Assembly (NCBI GenBank): GCA_013817465.1
Contig: JACDCP010000086.1
Location: 1-10,581 of the forward strand
Length of the DNA: 10,581 nucleotides
From: Gammaproteobacteria bacterium
GTDB lineage: Bacteria; Pseudomonadota; Gammaproteobacteria; Steroidobacterales; JACDCP01
Direction: 5' to 3'
Part shown: positions 7,337 to 10,581 of the stretch, in pieces
Layout of the letters: each line of letters begins with the position of its first letter
How positions within the stretch are numbered: position 1 is the stretch's first letter
Notes under the pieces: model-generated
What the model saw: only the letters and a program-made list of their open reading frames with translations
Database searches by the model: none
What the model was told of the DNA's origin: nothing
Program-made: the position numbers and the translations under genes

Positions 7337-7536
7337 CGTACCGCGGCGCGAGCGGCCGGCCTGCATGACCCTCGCCAAATGCCGCAGTGCGGAATAGAAT
7401 GCGACGCAGTTAACACCATCCGCGAACACGAGCCGTTAACATGGAACCGGGGACAGGGATGCCGGCGGCCGGACGGGGGCCGGGCGTTGTTCTGTCTTCC
7501 GCAAGCAGTTTTCTGTAATCTCCCGGAGGCGACGAC

Positions 7537-7566
7537 TTGAGCGGTACGCAGGCTAGCCCGTATCAT
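7537..7566 (+). promoter_or_regulatory. Candidate sigma-70 promoter for gspC-gspD
   Basis: The -35 box TTGAGC (7537-7542, four of six consensus bases) is followed by an 18-bp spacer and the -10 box TATCAT (7561-7566, five of six). This would start transcription near 7573, about 50 nt before the gspC ATG. It is the best promoter-like pair in the window. Confidence 0.5.
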
Positions 7567-7625
7567 CTGCGCCTCGTATCGGGAGCCCGGCGGCTACCCA
7601 GGCAACCGAGCGGCCAATCCGCAGC

Positions 7626-8561
7626 ATGAATCTCGCGAGCACATTGAATCAGGTCCGCGATGCGGACATCGACGCCATTCTCGGCCGCGCATCCAGAACG
7701 CTGCCGCAATGGGTGGCGGCGGTATTTGCCATCGTCATCGCCTTCCAGCTCGCCCGCCTCGTCTGGCTGCTCATTCCCTCGCCCGCCGAAGATCCGGCGG
7801 CCACGGCCGTCCGTGCCGGCCAGCCGACTGCCACGGGCAATACGCTGATCGACGTGACGGGCATCGTCGAAGCGCATTTCTTCGGCAAAGCCGATCCGCA
7901 GGCGAACGTCATCGCGACGCCGCTGGATGACGTGCCCGAATCGAACGCGGCTTTGAGCCTGCGCGGCACTATCGCCGCGAATGAGCCGGGCCAGGCCATC
8001 GCCATTATCGCCGACGGCAGCGGCAGCGAGAAAATCTACAAGATCGACGATGCGCTGCCGGGCGGGCTCAGCCTGCACGCCGTGCAACCCGACCGGGTCA
8101 TCCTGAACCGCGCCGGTCAGCTCGAAGCGCTGCTGCTGCCGCGGGAGGCCGAAATGGCCGGAACGCCCGCGCGCCAGTACGTGCGGCCCACGCAGGTGCC
8201 GCAGCCCGTGCAGCAGGCGCCGAGCGTGCGCGAGCTCGTCACCGAGAACGCCGACACGCTGACGGATATCATCCGGCCGCAACCGGTGTTCGCGAACGGC
8301 AAGCAGCGCGGTTATCGCATTTATCCCGGGCGCAAACGCGACGCATTTGCCGAGCTCGGCCTCAAGCCCGGCGATCTCGTCACGGAAATCAACGGCACGA
8401 CGCTCGACGATCCCGCCAGCGGCATGGAAGTCTTCCGCTCGCTCGGTGATGCGGCGCAAGTGTCGGTGACCGTCGAGCGCGATGGCCAGCCGGAGGTGCT
8501 CACGCTGGATACCTCGCAGATTTCGTCCGAGAGCAGCGACGAAGTGGGTTTCGAACAGTGA
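7626..8561 (+). CDS. gspC: Type II secretion system inner-membrane protein GspC
   Basis: The 311-residue protein has the standard GspC layout. A short cytoplasmic N-terminus is followed by a single membrane helix (about 29-50) and a Pro/Ala-rich linker. The periplasmic homology region (about 75-172) starts with the conserved AHFFGKAD block (83-90), and LSLRGTIA (110-117) is typical of its first strand. A second linker (about 175-210) leads to a C-terminal PDZ domain (about 212-295) with GYRIYPG (229-235) and LGLKPGDLVTEINGTTLDD (244-262). In the family the homology region binds the N0 domain of the GspD secretin and couples the inner-membrane platform to the outer-membrane channel; the PDZ domain helps in substrate selection. 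No clear Shine-Dalgarno sequence precedes the ATG at 7626. The partner gene gspD follows after 124 bp, and a promoter-like pair lies about 60 bp upstream. Confidence 0.93.
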   Translation: MNLASTLNQVRDADIDAILGRASRTLPQWVAAVFAIVIAFQLARLVWLLIPSPAEDPAATAVRAGQPTATGNTLIDVTGIVEAHFFGKADPQANVIATPLDDVPESNAALSLRGTIAANEPGQAIAIIADGSGSEKIYKIDDALPGGLSLHAVQPDRVILNRAGQLEALLLPREAEMAGTPARQYVRPTQVPQPVQQAPSVRELVTENADTLTDIIRPQPVFANGKQRGYRIYPGRKRDAFAELGLKPGDLVTEINGTTLDDPASGMEVFRSLGDAAQVSVTVERDGQPEVLTLDTSQISSESSDEVGFEQ

Positions 8562-8685
8562 CAAGCCACGATCATGTCGGGATGCTGAATCCTTCGCCAC
8601 CGGGCATTGCGCTCCTGTCGAACGCCCAGTCTTACGGTTGTTCTCGCGCGGCGGGCAGCCTTTTCAACCGACACGGAACCTCCGC
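8562..8685. other. Spacer between gspC and gspD
   Basis: This 124-bp gap is larger than is common inside gsp operons, where these two genes are often tightly packed. The gspD frame stays open through it, but without a signal sequence or family similarity, so I treat it as untranslated. No terminator-like hairpin with a T run and no convincing promoter is visible. Confidence 0.5.
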
Positions 8686-10581
8686 ATGCCTGTGACTTCC
8701 CGGTATTCGCTGCGCCGCACCCTCCTGGCGCTCGCCCTGCTTCCAGGCCTGGTCGCGAACGCGCCGGCCCAGGACGCGGAAGTCACGCCGAACTATAAAG
8801 GCGCGGATCTGCGCCAGATCGTGGAAGCGGTCAGCGAAGTCACCGGCAAGACCTTCATTATCGACCCGCGCGTCAAGGCGGAAGTGACCATGCTCTCGCC
8901 GGTGCCGATGAGCCCGGACGCTTTCTACGAGGCATTTCTCTCGCTGCTGCAAGTCTACGGCTTCGTCGCCGTTCCCTCAGGCGACGTCGTCAAGATCCTG
9001 CCGGACGCCAATGCCCGCCAGCTTCCCGCCGACGACTTGCCCGACCAGGTGGCGGAGGGCTCGGACGCCATCGTCACCCAGGTGATACCGGTGCAGAACG
9101 TGGCCGCCGCGCAGCTCGTGCCGATCCTGCGGCCTCTGGTGCCGCAATACGGACACCTTGCCGCGCATCCGCCCTCGAACATGCTGATCATTTCCGATCG
9201 CGCCGGCAACGTGAACCGCCTGATGCGCATCATCGACCGTATCGATCGCGGCGGCGACGACGAGGTCGACGTCATCCAGCTCCAGCATGCCTCGGCCGGC
9301 GATCTGGTGCGCACCATGACTTCGCTGCTGCAGGCCAGCCGCGCCGAGGGCGCCGGTGCGATCAATCTGGTCGCGGATGAGCGCACCAACAGCATTCTCA
9401 TCAGCGGCGACAAGAACGAGCGTCTCAAGCTGCGCTCGCTGGTGCTGCATCTCGACACGCCGCTGGAGGCCGGCGGCAACACCCAGGTCCGCTATCTGCA
9501 CTACGCCGACGCGATCGAGCTGGCCGGCAAGCTGAGCGAGCAGGCCGCGCAGCAGGAAGCCGACGGCGCCGCGGCCGCCGGCGGAGAAGGCGCGCCGCCC
9601 GGGCCGGGTATGCCCGGCGTACACATCTGGGCGGATGAGGCGACCAACGCGCTGATCATCACCGCGGCGCCGAAGTCGATGCGCTCGATGATGCAGGTCA
9701 TCGACAAGCTCGATATCCGCCGCGCGCAAGTCGCGGTGGAGGCCATTATCGTCGAGGTCAGCACGGACCGTGCAGCGGAGCTCGGCGTGACCTTCGCCGT
9801 CGACGGCAGCCAGGACAGCAACGTCCTCGGCATCACCAACTTCCCGTCGTCCGGACCGGGCGTCGCGCAAATCATCGGCGCTCTGCTGGGCTCAGGCGGG
9901 ACTGGCGGAACCACCGCTGTAAATCCCGCCAGCTTGATCGGCGAGGGCGCTACTGTCGGCGGCGCCCGCGTCGAGGACAGCGGCACAAACTTCGCTATTC
10001 TGTTACGCGCGCTCGCAAGCGATGGCGACACGAATATCCTTTCCACGCCGACCATCGTGACCATGGACAACGAGGAGGCCGAGATCAAGGTCGCCCAGGA
10101 GGTGCCCTTCCTGACCGGCCAGTTCACCAACACCGGCGCCGCGACCGGGGCGGTGAATCCGTTCCAGACCATCCAGCGCGAGGAAGTCGGCACCATCCTG
10201 AAGATTACCCCCTACATCAGCGAAACCAACGCCATCCGCCTGAAAATCGAACAGGAGTCGTCGAGCCTGGCGGCGGGGTCCGCCGGGGCCGTCGACCTGA
10301 TCACCAACAAGCGCACGATTTCGACCAGCGTCATCGTCGAAGACGGCGGCATCATCGTGCTCGGCGGATTGATCTCCGACGAGCTGCGCGAAAACGACGC
10401 CCGCGTGCCGATACTCGGCAGCATCCCGCTGCTCGGCAACCTGTTCCGTTCGCGCAGCACCAACAAGACGAAGACTAACCTGATGGTCTTCATCCGGCCC
10501 CGGATCCTGCGCGACGGCACGCAGACCGCCATTGAGACGAATTCGAAGTACAACTACATCCGCGAGCAGCAGGGCTTGCGC
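8686..10581 (+). CDS. gspD: Type II secretion system secretin GspD, lacking its 3' end
   Basis: The frame is open from ATG 8686 to the window edge, giving 632 residues. The start is chosen because it opens a Sec signal peptide: basic RYSLRR (6-11), a hydrophobic core (12-24), and cleavage probably after APA (26-28). The mature protein follows the secretin plan: N0 (about 33-105) with YKGADLRQIVEAVSEVTGK; N1 (about 128-190); N2 (about 193-257); N3 (about 265-343); then the membrane barrel domain. The barrel contains NILSTPTIVTMDNEEA (450-465), EVPFLTGQ (472-479), the EEVGTILKITPYI block (499-511) and the secretin signature VPILGSIPLLGNLF (574-587). The final residues around KYNYIR (621-626) are where the secretin domain usually ends, so only a short tail or pilotin-binding S-domain should be missing. 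The protein forms the outer-membrane channel for folded exoproteins. N3 carries an Ala/Gly/Pro-rich insert at about 288-311. Confidence 0.97.
   Translation, partial: MPVTSRYSLRRTLLALALLPGLVANAPAQDAEVTPNYKGADLRQIVEAVSEVTGKTFIIDPRVKAEVTMLSPVPMSPDAFYEAFLSLLQVYGFVAVPSGDVVKILPDANARQLPADDLPDQVAEGSDAIVTQVIPVQNVAAAQLVPILRPLVPQYGHLAAHPPSNMLIISDRAGNVNRLMRIIDRIDRGGDDEVDVIQLQHASAGDLVRTMTSLLQASRAEGAGAINLVADERTNSILISGDKNERLKLRSLVLHLDTPLEAGGNTQVRYLHYADAIELAGKLSEQAAQQEADGAAAAGGEGAPPGPGMPGVHIWADEATNALIITAAPKSMRSMMQVIDKLDIRRAQVAVEAIIVEVSTDRAAELGVTFAVDGSQDSNVLGITNFPSSGPGVAQIIGALLGSGGTGGTTAVNPASLIGEGATVGGARVEDSGTNFAILLRALASDGDTNILSTPTIVTMDNEEAEIKVAQEVPFLTGQFTNTGAATGAVNPFQTIQREEVGTILKITPYISETNAIRLKIEQESSSLAAGSAGAVDLITNKRTISTSVIVEDGGIIVLGGLISDELRENDARVPILGSIPLLGNLFRSRSTNKTKTNLMVFIRPRILRDGTQTAIETNSKYNYIREQQGLR

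Larger units (their letters stand above)
7247..7625. other. Divergent intergenic region between clpS and gspC
   Basis: This 379-bp region contains no gene I can support; the ORFs across it lack recognisable protein features. It holds a candidate promoter for each flanking gene. It also contains two copies of the palindrome GTTAAC (7409-7414 and 7435-7440, 26 bp apart start to start) and an 11-bp palindrome CCGCAGTGCGG (7382-7392). A GC-rich hairpin with arms 7462-7466 and 7479-7483 is possible, but no transcript is known to end there. Confidence 0.6.

Noticed and set aside
7247..7429. N-terminal extension of ClpS to 170 residues
   Set aside because: ClpS proteins are about 105-110 residues, the extra stretch has no similarity to the family, and it would run over the best candidate promoter.
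7461..7490. GC-rich hairpin upstream of gspC as a terminator or riboswitch
   Set aside because: Only about 5 bp pair, it lies before the predicted transcription start, and no plus-strand transcript is known to need ending there.
7205..7540. 111-codon plus-strand frame with several cysteines across the clpS start and the divergent spacer
   Set aside because: The Cys spacing does not fit a zinc-binding motif, no ribosome site precedes it, and it overlaps the start of clpS and the spacer promoters.
7563..8600. 345-codon minus-strand open frame opposite gspC
   Set aside because: The plus strand encodes an unmistakable GspC with membrane helix, homology region and PDZ domain; the antisense translation is Arg/His-rich with no motif.
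8977..10196. Two minus-strand open frames (297 and 231 codons) opposite gspD
   Set aside because: They are shadows of the secretin gene, with low-complexity translations and no family features.
1..10581. Search by eye for CRISPR repeats, tRNA/rRNA genes, IS ends or prophage genes
   Set aside because: I saw no spaced direct repeats, tRNA-like folds, transposase motifs or terminal inverted repeats.

Overview
This window comes from a GC-rich Gram-negative bacterium, most likely a gammaproteobacterium. The evidence is a ClpS-ClpA pair close to the enterobacterial form, a type II secretion gspC-gspD pair, and a GNAT/GATase/c-di-GMP gene set typical of environmental proteobacteria. High GC at third codon positions makes long open frames appear opposite nearly every real gene. 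Eight genes are supported, two of them cut by the window edges. There are no RNA genes, insertion sequences, prophage genes or CRISPR arrays.

Layout. Bases 1-405 (minus) hold the first 135 codons of a Tat-exported amidase-signature enzyme. A short divergent spacer follows. A plus-strand pair then runs from 581 to 1971: a RimJ/RimL-like GNAT acetyltransferase and, 5 bp later, a stand-alone class II glutamine amidotransferase. It converges, with only 6 bp between stop codons, on a large minus-strand gene (4437-1978) for a membrane-anchored PAS-PAS-GGDEF-EAL protein. Upstream of that gene on the same strand lie clpA (6913-4637) and clpS (7246-6917), separated from each other by 3 bp. A 379-bp divergent spacer (7247-7625), with a good candidate promoter in each direction, separates clpSA from gspC (7626-8561) and gspD (8686 to the window end, nearly complete).

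How the genes work together. ClpS delivers N-degron substrates to the ClpA unfoldase, which feeds the ClpP protease (not in the window). GspC is the inner-membrane protein linking the type II secretion assembly platform to the outer-membrane secretin GspD; the rest of a gsp operon should follow downstream. The GGDEF-EAL protein should make c-di-GMP and sense a signal through its PAS domains. The GNAT and amidotransferase look like a two-gene unit of unknown substrate.

Most of the window is ordinary housekeeping and secretion biology, and I see no clearly new multi-gene system. The best lead is the GGDEF-EAL protein. Its cyclase motif and I-site are intact, but its EAL domain has lost at least two metal-site acidic residues. 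Its first PAS domain keeps the histidine and arginine positions used by FixL-type heme oxygen sensors. This resembles a DosP-like architecture with the enzymatic output reversed.
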